The notes: generated by a model from the sequence alone, not told the origin. DNA of 5,287 nt from Paracoccaceae bacterium (GCA_003551745.1 PUNI01000148.1:1-5287); one strand, 5' to 3'; counted from the stretch's first letter, positions 1-5,287 are shown. Numbers and translations: made by a program.

Positions 1-1
1 C

Positions 2-484
2 CTCGGCGTCGGCATAGCCGTCTTCGCGCTCGTCGAGGGCGAGAAGACTCTGCAGCGCCACGACCTGCTGCCCTTCGCCGCAACAGTGGCACAGCCCGCC
101 GACCGGTCGTCGGATCGGTCGTCGAACGGATCGGACGGGGCCGCATCGCAGGATACGGACGACGAGAGCGCCAAGGCCGGGTCCGGACGAAGCGGCCAGA
201 AGAAGACGGACGAGCGCAAGGAGCAGGCTGAAGACAGCGACGGCAGCCCCCCCGAGGGGGAACGGCCGCGCGGATTCGGGGAGGCGGATGCAGGCGCGGA
301 TGGAGGCAAGGGCGCCGATGCCGACGCCCGCAAGCGCCTTGCCGAAAAGGATCGCGACATCGCCGAGGCCGACCGGCGGATCGCGGAGGCCGAGCGCCGG
401 ATCGTCGAGGCAGACATCGAGATCGGGAGCTCGAGCGGCCGGGGCGCCGCGCCAACGGCAGACCCGAAACGCTCGGCGGATTGA
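2..484 (+). CDS. C-terminal part of an unrecognised protein with a coiled-coil tail (5' end outside window)
   Basis: The frame is open from the window edge to a TGA at 482-484, giving about 160 visible residues. The first residues (LGVGIAVFALVEGEK) look like the end of a membrane helix. A GTG at 86 could start a 132-aa product, but it has no Shine-Dalgarno site and the frame continues upstream, so I treat the gene as 5'-truncated. A long hydrophilic linker rich in D, S, G, E and K follows, beginning with a DRSSDRSS repeat. Near the C terminus come three consecutive heptads, IAEADRR, IAEAERR and IVEADIE, a textbook amphipathic coiled coil. A run of seven C (247-253) lies in the linker, but the coiled coil downstream stays in frame, so no frameshift is indicated. 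I do not recognise the family. A membrane-anchored protein with a cytoplasmic coiled-coil tail is the best description. It converges on the cupin gene. Confidence 0.6.
   Translation, partial: LGVGIAVFALVEGEKTLQRHDLLPFAATVAQPADRSSDRSSNGSDGAASQDTDDESAKAGSGRSGQKKTDERKEQAEDSDGSPPEGERPRGFGEADAGADGGKGADADARKRLAEKDRDIAEADRRIAEAERRIVEADIEIGSSSGRGAAPTADPKRSAD
101..124 (+). repeat. 12-nt tandem repeat, two copies, coding DRSS-DRSS
   Basis: Two adjacent 12-nt units (gaccggtcgtcg and gatcggtcgtcg) differ at one third-codon position and encode DRSSDRSS. A degenerate third unit (NGSD) follows. This is consistent with slippage expansion inside a disordered linker. Confidence 0.6.
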
Positions 485-663
485 CCGACGACACGGTGCC
501 GCGTCCGGCGGTCGCGCCGCCCTGCGGGGGGCTCGACCCAATGCGGGCATGGCTGTCAGGGGAACGCCCGCTGCGCCGCGCCGGCCCGTGGCCTGCCGTC
601 GCATCGCGCCGCAGAGGCCGTGTCGCGCACCAGCCGCTGCGGGGCGGCGGCGCAGACGCCTTC

Positions 664-681
664 GGGGGCCTGCCGGCCCCC
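664..681. terminator. GC-rich hairpin between convergent genes, candidate bidirectional terminator
   Basis: A perfect 7-bp stem (gggggcc/ggccccc) encloses a 4-nt loop, tgcc. It lies 23 nt past the stop of the cupin gene (minus strand) and 179 nt past the stop of the plus-strand gene. Neither strand has a T tract after the stem, so it is not a canonical intrinsic terminator. Position and stability make it the best termination candidate for the minus-strand operon. The rest of 485-704 shows no credible gene or regulatory site. Confidence 0.45.
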
Positions 682-704
682 CTCTCCGGCGCAGGCAGAC
701 CGGC

Positions 705-1046
705 TCAGTCCTTCCTGTCGCGGATCTCCGCGGGCGGTGCGGTCGCCTCGATCGCCGTGAAGGGCTCGTCCACGTGGTAGATGTGCGTCGCGCCGGGCGG
801 CACGAGCCAGCAGTCGCCCGGTTCCAGCGAGATTTCCTGTCCTTCGATCTCCAGCCGTGCGCGCCCGCTGATGACATAGCCAAGCGTTTCGTACTCGCGG
901 GCATAGGGATGCCTTGCCTCCCCGTCGGGGACCTTCTCCCACAGGCGCATCGACATCTTCCGGCCGGCGACCAGAAACTTCTGGCCCATCTCTCCGACCG
1001 GCGAATGCGCGAACTGGACCTTCTTGATCGTGGTGTCGGACTGCAT
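705..1046 (-). CDS. Small single-domain cupin protein (113 aa)
   Basis: The product is a small cytoplasmic protein with one cupin beta-barrel. Residues 44-61 (ARHPY...EYETLGYVISG) match cupin motif 1, and residues 76-91 (PGDCWLVPPGATHIYH) match motif 2, with the PGD turn, the PPG and the His88 ligand position all present. The usual HxH of motif 1 is reduced to H46-P-Y48. Possible metal ligands are therefore His46, Glu51 or Glu53, and His88. Such proteins may bind a metal, act as small isomerases or oxygenases, or only bind a ligand; the substrate cannot be told. The frame is open upstream to 1166, but an AAGGAGGA site sits just before the ATG at 1046 and the upstream part overlaps the SDR gene, so the short form is chosen. 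It is the last gene of the minus-strand operon, 19 nt after the SDR stop. Confidence 0.9.
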   Translation of the reverse strand: MQSDTTIKKVQFAHSPVGEMGQKFLVAGRKMSMRLWEKVPDGEARHPYAREYETLGYVISGRARLEIEGQEISLEPGDCWLVPPGATHIYHVDEPFTAIEATAPPAEIRDRKD

Positions 1047-1050
1047 TGTC

Positions 1051-1058
1051 TCCTCCTT
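1051..1058 (-). promoter_or_regulatory. Shine-Dalgarno site of the cupin gene
   Basis: On the minus strand this reads AAGGAGGA, nearly the full anti-SD complement, with about 4-5 nt to the ATG at 1046-1044. It fixes the start and excludes the 40-residue upstream extension. Confidence 0.85.
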
Positions 1059-1065
1059 GGTTGGT

Positions 1066-1959
1066 TCAGCTACACGCCGACGCCGGAAGCCCCTGCAGGG
1101 CGGTGTCCAGGGCCTGCGGGGCGATTCCCAGCGTGGCAAGCCCGTCTGCGGCGATCTTGTCGGCACGCATCAGCGCGACCTGATCGCGGGTCAGCGGGGC
1201 GCCCGGTAGCCGCTCGGCCAGCAGCGCGACGGCGTGCCAGAGCGGAAACGGAACGGGCAGCGGCCGCAGATCGAGCCCCGCGGCCGACGCGATCTGCGCC
1301 ACGAGGGCCCGATACGGCTTCACCTCGGGCCCGCCGCATTCGCACACATCAATGTCGTCGCGGCCGAGGAGTTCCACGATGGCCCTTGCCACGTCACTGC
1401 GGTGAACCGGCTGAAGCCGTGTCTCGCCATACCCGAAGAGCGGGAAGACCCGTGTGCGCCGCAGCACGCGCAGGACCTGTACGACCAGGCCGCCCCGCGC
1501 CGAGAACAGCACCGTCGGCCGCACCATGACCGCCCCGGCATGCGCGGCGCGCACCGCCTGCTCGCCCTGCCCGCGGGCGCGGATATAGCGCTGCGGCGAT
1601 CCCGCGTCGGACCCGACGCCCGAGACATGCACCAGCGCCGCGCCGGCCTCGCGGGCTGCGGCCGCGACGTTGCCGGCGCCTGTCACGTGAATGTCCTCGA
1701 ACCCGACGGCGCGCGTCGGCAGATACAGGCTTACCGCATTGACGGCGCCGTCCGAGCCCTCCAGTGCCCGGCGCACCGACTCTGGCCGTCTGACGTCGGC
1801 CTCGATGATTTCGACGCGGTTGGCGCCGACGGTTGCGCCCGCCCGTGCAGGGTTGCGCACGGCGACACGAATGCGCCCCGTGCCCGCCTGTGCGAGGTGC
1901 CGGACGATATCCCGGCCGAGATAGCCAGTGCCGCCGAAGACGGTGACCTGCGTCGCCAT
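1066..1959 (-). CDS. NAD(P)-binding atypical SDR, NDUFA9/NmrA-like (297 aa)
   Basis: This is an extended/atypical short-chain dehydrogenase with an N-terminal Rossmann fold. Residues 5-16 (VTVFGGTGYLGR) hold the GxxGxxG loop. Arg35, after the second strand, favours NADP(H). EADVRRPESV (53-62), MVRPTVLFS (145-153) and LQPVHRSDVARAI (182-194) are hallmarks of the group that includes complex I subunit NDUFA9 and bacterial NAD-dependent epimerase-like proteins. The classical YxxxK catalytic pair is replaced by Y125-IRA-R129, as expected for atypical members that bind nucleotide without standard SDR chemistry. Length is normal for the group. The start is the ATG at 1959, directly before the Rossmann strand; the longer open frame to 2220 runs through the neighbouring gene. 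It lies 29 nt after the DUF892 stop and 19 nt before the cupin. Bacterial relatives are often isolated from complex I genes, so a role in respiration is not implied. Confidence 0.88.
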   Translation of the reverse strand: MATQVTVFGGTGYLGRDIVRHLAQAGTGRIRVAVRNPARAGATVGANRVEIIEADVRRPESVRRALEGSDGAVNAVSLYLPTRAVGFEDIHVTGAGNVAAAAREAGAALVHVSGVGSDAGSPQRYIRARGQGEQAVRAAHAGAVMVRPTVLFSARGGLVVQVLRVLRRTRVFPLFGYGETRLQPVHRSDVARAIVELLGRDDIDVCECGGPEVKPYRALVAQIASAAGLDLRPLPVPFPLWHAVALLAERLPGAPLTRDQVALMRADKIAADGLATLGIAPQALDTALQGLPASACS

Positions 1960-1961
1960 GG

Positions 1962-1971
1962 CCTCACCCTT
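1962..1971 (-). promoter_or_regulatory. Weak Shine-Dalgarno-like site of the SDR gene
   Basis: On the minus strand this reads AAGGGTGAGG, just upstream of the ATG at 1959. The match to the anti-SD is only partial, so the gene may rely partly on coupling to DUF892, which stops 29 nt upstream. Confidence 0.5.
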
Positions 1972-1988
1972 GCTGCCGGTGCGTGCGA

Positions 1989-2477
1989 TCAGAGCGCGGC
2001 CGGGTTGACGGTTTCGTCCGCGATGGCGCTGAGGCGGGCGTCGGTCTGCTTGTCCTCGTCGAGGATCGCGGAAAGCACCTGTGCATCTTCGTCGTGCCCG
2101 AGCGTCCTGGCCCAGTGCACCAGCGTGCCGAAGACCGAGATCTCGTAGTGCTCCATCCGCTGAAGCGAGGCGATCAGCGCCGCATCCTTGAGCGCGCCGT
2201 TCGCGATCATGCCGACCCATTTGCCGCTCTCGTCGATGATGGCGTGCATCGCGGCGTCGTCATGGCCGTTCGGCCGCCCCCCATGCGCCTCGAGCAAGGC
2301 GTCGAGCCGGTCGCGATGGTCCACGGTCCGGGCCTGATGGGCCTCGATTTCCTGCGACAGGGTCGGGTTCGTCGCCTGACCTGCCAGCGTGCCGAGATGC
2401 GCTGCCATCTGCGCTTCGACTGAACGCAGCTCTTCCAACTCGGCCAGATACAGTTCTCGGAAATCCTTGACGGTCAT
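1989..2477 (-). CDS. Ferritin-like DUF892 (YciE-type) protein, 162 aa
   Basis: This is a four-helix-bundle protein of the DUF892/YciE family (ferritin-like superfamily). The N-terminal helix (residues 5-24) carries Glu13 and Glu16. A second helix holds E43, E45, H47, D53 and H54. The most diagnostic stretch is DAALIASLQRMEHYEISVFGTL (98-119), and the last helix contains LDEDKQTDARL (139-149). Spaced acidic and His residues on the helices fit a dinuclear metal centre, but the family's activity is unproven; members are repeatedly associated with stress responses. Length is typical. The open frame extends to 2615, but a good AAGGAG site 7 nt before the ATG at 2477 and the family-like N terminus set the start. 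It is the second gene of the operon, between a small membrane protein and the SDR. Confidence 0.92.
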   Translation of the reverse strand: MTVKDFRELYLAELEELRSVEAQMAAHLGTLAGQATNPTLSQEIEAHQARTVDHRDRLDALLEAHGGRPNGHDDAAMHAIIDESGKWVGMIANGALKDAALIASLQRMEHYEISVFGTLVHWARTLGHDEDAQVLSAILDEDKQTDARLSAIADETVNPAAL

Positions 2478-2484
2478 GTCTGTT

Positions 2485-2490
2485 CTCCTT
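2485..2490 (-). promoter_or_regulatory. Shine-Dalgarno site of the DUF892 gene
   Basis: On the minus strand this reads AAGGAG, within AAAGGAGAA, 7 nt upstream of the ATG at 2477-2475. It rules out the 46-residue upstream extension, which also overlaps the preceding gene. Confidence 0.8.
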
Positions 2491-2547
2491 TCTTCCGGTT
2501 GGGTTTGCCCCGGCACGTGGGGCGCTGCCGGTCGACGTGCGCCGGAC

Positions 2548-2868
2548 TCACTTCGGCATGCGCCGCGTCTGCGGAAAGCTGACGATCCATCTGGCGGCCA
2601 GGAGGCCCGGCACAAGCGCCAGAAGAAGCGTGATCACCGCCGCGGCGGTCCCTTCCAGCAACGCCGGCCCCGCGAGGGCGAGGGCGCCCCACACGAGCGC
2701 CATGAACATCAGCGCCGACACCAGCACCAGCACGGAGGTGAAGAGCAGATAGGCGGCGACCGGACGCAGCCGCTCGTGGCGGAGCGCCTGCGACACCGGC
2801 CAGCACGCCGCGAGCACCAGGAGGACAATGATCCAGACGACAGGTTGCGTGACGAATGCAGCGGTCAT
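2548..2868 (-). CDS. Small membrane protein of unknown function, three predicted helices (106 aa)
   Basis: I do not recognise the family. Hydrophobic segments lie at about residues 9-28, 37-66 (long enough to be one long helix or a tight helical pair) and 73-95. The basic loop RHERLR (30-35) and the basic tail (RW..., TRRMPK) point to both being cytoplasmic, so the N terminus would be periplasmic in a three-helix model. There is no cleavable signal peptide, lipobox or obvious catalytic motif. The frame is open to 3081, but the extension is very Arg-rich, lies in non-coding sequence and is excluded by the Shine-Dalgarno site before the ATG at 2868. It is the first gene of the minus-strand operon, 70 nt before DUF892, so it may be the membrane partner of that set. 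That link rests on gene order only. Confidence 0.8.
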   Translation of the reverse strand: MTAAFVTQPVVWIIVLLVLAACWPVSQALRHERLRPVAAYLLFTSVLVLVSALMFMALVWGALALAGPALLEGTAAAVITLLLALVPGLLAARWIVSFPQTRRMPK

Positions 2869-2875
2869 GTCGGCT

Positions 2876-2884
2876 CTCCCCTTT
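2876..2884 (-). promoter_or_regulatory. Shine-Dalgarno site of the small membrane protein gene
   Basis: On the minus strand this reads AAAGGGGAG, 7 nt before the ATG at 2868. More purine-rich sequence (GAAGGAAAGG) lies just upstream. It supports the 106-aa form. Confidence 0.7.
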
Positions 2885-3033
2885 CCGTGTCCTTTCCTTC
2901 TACAGGCGCGCCTGCTCCGGCGCGGTGACCGACGCCTTCCGCGTTTCGCGGACCGGTTTCGCGCCTTGCGGCCAATGTGCACGCCCCGGCGACCCGGTGC
3001 CTTAACCTGCGTCAGGGCGCGGCCGGCTCCCGA

Positions 3034-3055
3034 ACCGTCGTGTGGTGGCGACGGT
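3034..3055 (-). terminator. Stem-loop just after the GltS-like gene, candidate terminator
   Basis: A perfect 7-bp stem (accgtcg/cgacggt) encloses an 8-nt loop, 6 nt after the TAG of the transporter gene. The sequence beyond is GC-rich without a T tract, so it could be an imperfect intrinsic terminator or a 3'-end-protecting hairpin. Confidence 0.45.
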
Positions 3056-3061
3056 ATCGGG

Positions 3062-4447
3062 CTAACGGCCGCCGGGCGCATGGCGCATGAACAGCGCCCA
3101 GGCGAAGGCGAGCCAGGCGGCGAAGATCGCGCTGCTGACCGCCAGCATGGTCACCGGGCCGAAGGCGAAGATCAGCGGCACGCTCATCGCCGTGACGACC
3201 CCGCCGCCGACGAACGGCTCGAACAGCAGCTGCTTGTAGCCGAAGCTCTCGATGGCGCGGGTGCGGTTTTCGGGGTCGGCCATGCGCATCAGCAAGAGCC
3301 CGGTCACGGTCATGCCCATCGACTGGCCGAAATCGCCGATGCCGCGTTCGAACGGCGCGCGGTGGATGATCCGCGGCGCCAGGAACCAGAAGGCCGCGAC
3401 GTTCCACACCGCCCCGGCGGTGGCGAGGATGGCCAGCACCTCCCAGTTGGCGGCGAGGATCTGCAGCGACAGCGTGGCCACCGCGGCGGCGATGGTGAGA
3501 TCGAGCGCCGTGGCGCCGATCCGCCCCATCAGCCGGGGGCTGACATAGCGCCCCAGCCCCAGCCGGTCGATCGCCACCTGCAGCGCCACGCCGCCGATCA
3601 TCGCCAGCGGAAACAGCGGCACATGGCGCAGCACCTCCACCCCGTCGGGGCCGCCCCAGCTGGCGGCCTCCAGCCGGATCAGCCCCTGCTGCAGCAGCCA
3701 GCCCAGCGCGATCGCGAGCCCGATCAGCCCCAGCTGCAGGGTCAGGGGCTCGAGGATCGCGCGTTCCTCGCTGCACTCCAGGATGCCGGGGCGGTCGTCG
3801 GCCTCGTCGCCTTCGGGCATGGTGCGCTTGCGGGTGAAGTCCTCGCCGTCGCGCCAGCTGTGCCGGCGCTCGATCTGGATCAGCACGCTGCCCAGAACCA
3901 CCGCCAGCACCACGCCGATGGTGGCCATGCCGAGGGCGAGGTCGCGGCCTTCCTCGAAGCCCAGCTCGTCGAAGGTGGCGCCCAGCCCGGCGGCGGTGCC
4001 GTGCCCGCCCTCGAAGCCGATCTCGATCAGCGCGCCGGCTGCCGGGTGGATGCCGAACACCGGCGTCAGCACCAGAATCGCCAGCGTCAGGCCGATGACA
4101 TACTGCCCCCAGGCGACGGTCTGGCCGAAGGTCGCCTGGGGTGCGGCCATCTCCCAGATGCGGCGCGGGCCGGGGATCTCCTTGCCGAGGAACAGCGTGG
4201 CGAAGACGACGGTGATCAGGAGCCCCGGCGCCTCGCGCCAGACGCCGTGGGCGCCCTCGGGCAGAAGGGCGACGCCGGCCCAGCGGCCGGCCACCTCGGG
4301 GCCGATCATCAGCCCCAGCAGCCCCGCGACCACCGAGGCCGGCAACAGCGCCCAGCGCAGCGGCGGCAGCGCATCGCGCAGCACCCGGCCGGCCAGCAGG
4401 AGCAGCCCCAGCAGCACACCGGCAAGGAAGATGTCGCCCAGGGACAT
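3062..4447 (-). CDS. GltS-like sodium/glutamate symporter homologue (ESS family), 461 aa
   Basis: This is an inner-membrane secondary transporter of the ESS family, whose studied member GltS takes up glutamate with sodium. Many hydrophobic helices form two halves. The first half ends with the family signature GFEGGHGTAAGLG (144-156). The second half carries GDFGQSMGMTVTGLLLMRMADP (371-392). A charged segment of about 40 residues (192-233) between the halves should be a cytoplasmic loop. At 461 aa it is longer than E. coli GltS (about 400 aa), partly through this loop, and it appears to belong to a divergent subfamily, so glutamate as substrate is not assured. The ATG at 4447 has no Shine-Dalgarno site and lies 4 nt after the stop of the flavoprotein gene, implying translational coupling. 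A stem-loop follows the stop. The opposite strand is also open for most of this length, a GC-bias artefact. Confidence 0.88.
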   Translation of the reverse strand: MSLGDIFLAGVLLGLLLLAGRVLRDALPPLRWALLPASVVAGLLGLMIGPEVAGRWAGVALLPEGAHGVWREAPGLLITVVFATLFLGKEIPGPRRIWEMAAPQATFGQTVAWGQYVIGLTLAILVLTPVFGIHPAAGALIEIGFEGGHGTAAGLGATFDELGFEEGRDLALGMATIGVVLAVVLGSVLIQIERRHSWRDGEDFTRKRTMPEGDEADDRPGILECSEERAILEPLTLQLGLIGLAIALGWLLQQGLIRLEAASWGGPDGVEVLRHVPLFPLAMIGGVALQVAIDRLGLGRYVSPRLMGRIGATALDLTIAAAVATLSLQILAANWEVLAILATAGAVWNVAAFWFLAPRIIHRAPFERGIGDFGQSMGMTVTGLLLMRMADPENRTRAIESFGYKQLLFEPFVGGGVVTAMSVPLIFAFGPVTMLAVSSAIFAAWLAFAWALFMRHAPGGR

Positions 4448-4451
4448 GGTG

Positions 4452-5287
4452 TCAGTCCAGCGCGTCGTGGCCGATGTTGCCGCAGGCCGACAGGTCCGAG
4501 CCGCCTGCGTCCGGCAGGCGTCGGGCGAGGTCGCGCAGGCCGCTGCGCAGCCCTTCCTCCAGCACCGGGTGGTAGACCGGCATGGCGAGGATCTGCGGCA
4601 CCGTCATCCGGCGTTCCACCGCCAGCGCCAGCAGATGCGCCATGTGCTCGGCCTCGGGGGCGCACATCTCGGCGCCCAGCAGGCGGGCGTTGGCAGGGTC
4701 TGCATAAAGGCGCAACAGGCCGGCGTTGGTGGCGGCGATGCGTGCGCGGCCCTGGCGGGCGAAATCGACCTCGCCGGTGACGGTGCCCTCGGGCAGGGCC
4801 GAGCGCGGCGGGCCGACGCGGGCGACCTGCGGGCTGCAGAAGGTGATCGCCAGCGGGGTGCGGCGGCAGAAGCCCGCGGCCGGCGCATCGGGGGCCGCCA
4901 GACGCCCGGCGATGTGGCCCTCGTCGGCCGCCTCGTGCAAGAGCGCGCGGTGGCCGTTGGCGTCGCCGGCCAGAAAGACGCCTGTGTCGCCGATCCGCAG
5001 CGTCTCGGGGTCGAGCGCGGGCATCCCGCTGTCGTCCAGCGACACGCCCAGCGTCTCCAGCCCCAGCCCGTCGAGGTTGGGCTTGCGGCCGATGGCGGCC
5101 AGCACCGCATCGGCCTCGAACGCGGCCTGACCGGCGGTGACGCGGATGGCGCCGCCCGTATCCTCCAGCTCCGCCTCGGCGCCGAGGTGGACCGCCAACT
5201 CCGCCCCAATGAGCGGGCGAAAGGCTTCGAGGACGGCCGGATCGTCGATGCCCGCCAGCGTCTCGGGGTCGAGCGCGGGCATCCCGC
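4452..5287 (-). CDS. C-terminal part of a pyridine nucleotide-disulfide oxidoreductase (dihydrolipoamide dehydrogenase-like), 5' end outside window
   Basis: FAD/NAD(P)-dependent disulfide reductase; 278 residues are visible. Counting the ATG at 5282 as residue 1, ADAVLAAIGRKPN (57-69) is the ATG-type motif closing the NAD domain. GVFLAGDANG (101-110) is the second FAD-binding motif. From about residue 141 the dimerisation domain runs through TFCSPQVARVG and LLGAEMCAPEAEHMAHLLALA to YHPVLEE (237-243). There, His238 and Glu243 match the HPTxxE catalytic pair of lipoamide dehydrogenase and glutathione reductase; mercuric reductases lack this pair. The FAD GxGxxG and redox CxxxxC lie outside the window. 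The C-terminal tail contains one Cys (SACGN). The ATG at 5282 is internal to the domain and is not the start. The first residues (MPALDPETL) repeat residues 87-95 exactly and are suspect as native sequence. It is followed after 4 nt by the GltS-like gene. Substrate unknown. Confidence 0.87.
   Translation of the reverse strand, partial: GMPALDPETLAGIDDPAVLEAFRPLIGAELAVHLGAEAELEDTGGAIRVTAGQAAFEADAVLAAIGRKPNLDGLGLETLGVSLDDSGMPALDPETLRIGDTGVFLAGDANGHRALLHEAADEGHIAGRLAAPDAPAAGFCRRTPLAITFCSPQVARVGPPRSALPEGTVTGEVDFARQGRARIAATNAGLLRLYADPANARLLGAEMCAPEAEHMAHLLALAVERRMTVPQILAMPVYHPVLEEGLRSGLRDLARRLPDAGGSDLSACGNIGHDALD
4998..5029. repeat. 32-nt direct repeat, copy 1, inside the flavoprotein gene
   Basis: Identical to 5256-5287 over all 32 bases. 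It encodes GMPALDPETL on the minus strand just before RIGDTGVFLAGD. Here the sequence fits the family (the stretch before the second FAD motif), so this looks like the native copy. Confidence 0.95.
5256..5287. repeat. 32-nt direct repeat, copy 2, ending at the window edge
   Basis: Exact copy of 4998-5029, offset by 258 nt (86 codons), so in the same frame. It abuts LAGIDDPAVLEAFRPL, where family members normally have a beta strand and Arg/Glu of the NAD domain before the DP. The repeat may continue past the window. Confidence 0.95.

Larger units (their letters stand above)
2869..3061. other. Intergenic region expected to hold the promoter of the four-gene operon
   Basis: These 193 nt separate the two minus-strand units. 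The stem-loop at 3034-3055 lies at the upstream edge. A second small hairpin (tccgcg/cgcgga, loop ttt) lies at 2938-2952, and a 10-bp perfect palindrome (aggcgcgcct) at 2904-2913. I looked for a sigma70-type -35/-10 pair and for an alphaproteobacterial EcfG-type promoter (GGAAC with CGTT about 16-17 nt downstream) on the minus strand and found neither convincingly. The promoter is inferred from gene order only. Confidence 0.4.

Noticed and set aside
86..484. GTG at 86 as a true start of the first gene
   Set aside because: No ribosome-binding site precedes it, and the frame stays open with a hydrophobic stretch up to the window edge.
481..780. Possible 99-aa gene starting with TTG overlapping the end of the first gene
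   Set aside because: It has no Shine-Dalgarno site and no recognisable domain, contains the GC hairpin and runs into the cupin gene antisense.
288..1529. 413-codon open frame on the plus strand
   Set aside because: It is Arg/Pro/Ala-rich without domains and crosses the coiled-coil gene, the intergenic hairpin, the cupin and part of the SDR on the other strand. It is a GC-bias shadow.
1234..2148. 304-codon open frame on the plus strand
   Set aside because: It is antisense to the SDR and DUF892 genes, which have convincing motifs; no domain is seen in the plus-strand product.
1066..2220. 384-aa form of the SDR
   Set aside because: The extra 87 residues overlap the DUF892 gene in another frame and precede the Rossmann strand, which normally begins close to the N terminus.
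2904..2913. Perfect 10-bp palindrome aggcgcgcct as an operator
   Set aside because: It is short and built of alternating G and C, which is common at this base composition. No second copy in the region supports a regulator site.
2938..2952. Small hairpin tccgcg/cgcgga as a terminator or operator
   Set aside because: The stem is only 6 bp with a 3-nt loop in very GC-rich DNA. There is no T tract and no partner site, so chance is a sufficient explanation.
2828..4780. 650-codon open frame on the plus strand
   Set aside because: It lies antisense to the GltS-like gene, whose translation has clear family motifs. The plus-strand product is a low-complexity Q/H/R/D/G-rich sequence typical of the reverse strand of GC-rich genes.
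1..5287. CRISPR array, tRNA, rRNA, insertion sequence or phage/defence system
   Set aside because: No regularly spaced repeats, cloverleaf-forming sequence, transposase-like protein or terminal inverted repeats were seen on either strand.

Overview
This is a GC-rich window (roughly 70% G+C by eye) with codon use strongly biased to G/C at third positions. The protein families resemble those of Alphaproteobacteria, probably a member of the Rhodobacterales/Rhodobacteraceae. That placement is an inference from composition and protein style; no marker gene is present. Both ends cut through genes.

Layout. (1) Positions 2-484 (+) hold the 3' end of an unrecognised gene. Its visible part is a short hydrophobic stretch, a long charged low-complexity linker and a C-terminal heptad coiled coil. 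(2) Positions 485-704 are a convergent intergenic region with a strong GC hairpin. (3) Positions 705-2868 (-) carry a tight four-gene set, read from 2868 downwards: a 106-aa three-helix membrane protein of unknown function, a ferritin-like DUF892/YciE-type protein, an NDUFA9-like atypical short-chain dehydrogenase (NmrA type), and a small cupin. The gaps are 70, 29 and 19 nt. Each gene has a purine-rich Shine-Dalgarno site that picks an internal ATG over a longer open frame. (4) Positions 2869-3061 are a 193-nt intergenic region with a stem-loop just after the upstream gene's stop. (5) Positions 3062-5287 (-) carry a second unit: a 5'-truncated pyridine nucleotide-disulfide oxidoreductase (dihydrolipoamide dehydrogenase/glutathione reductase superfamily). 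It is followed after only 4 nt by a GltS-like (ESS family) sodium/glutamate symporter homologue.

How the genes may work together. The DUF892-SDR-cupin-membrane protein set looks like a stress- or envelope-associated accessory operon; DUF892 proteins are commonly linked to general stress regulons, but no matching promoter is visible here. The flavoprotein and transporter are almost certainly co-translated, which suggests a link between uptake or export of an anionic substrate and redox chemistry. The substrate cannot be read from the sequence.

The most unusual structural signal is an exact 32-nt in-frame direct repeat (4998-5029 and 5256-5287) inside the flavoprotein gene. Its second copy runs exactly to the window end, where the protein no longer looks like its family. 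A chimeric or mis-assembled end is as likely as a real duplication. I found no CRISPR array, tRNA, rRNA, insertion sequence, phage gene or recognisable new defence system.
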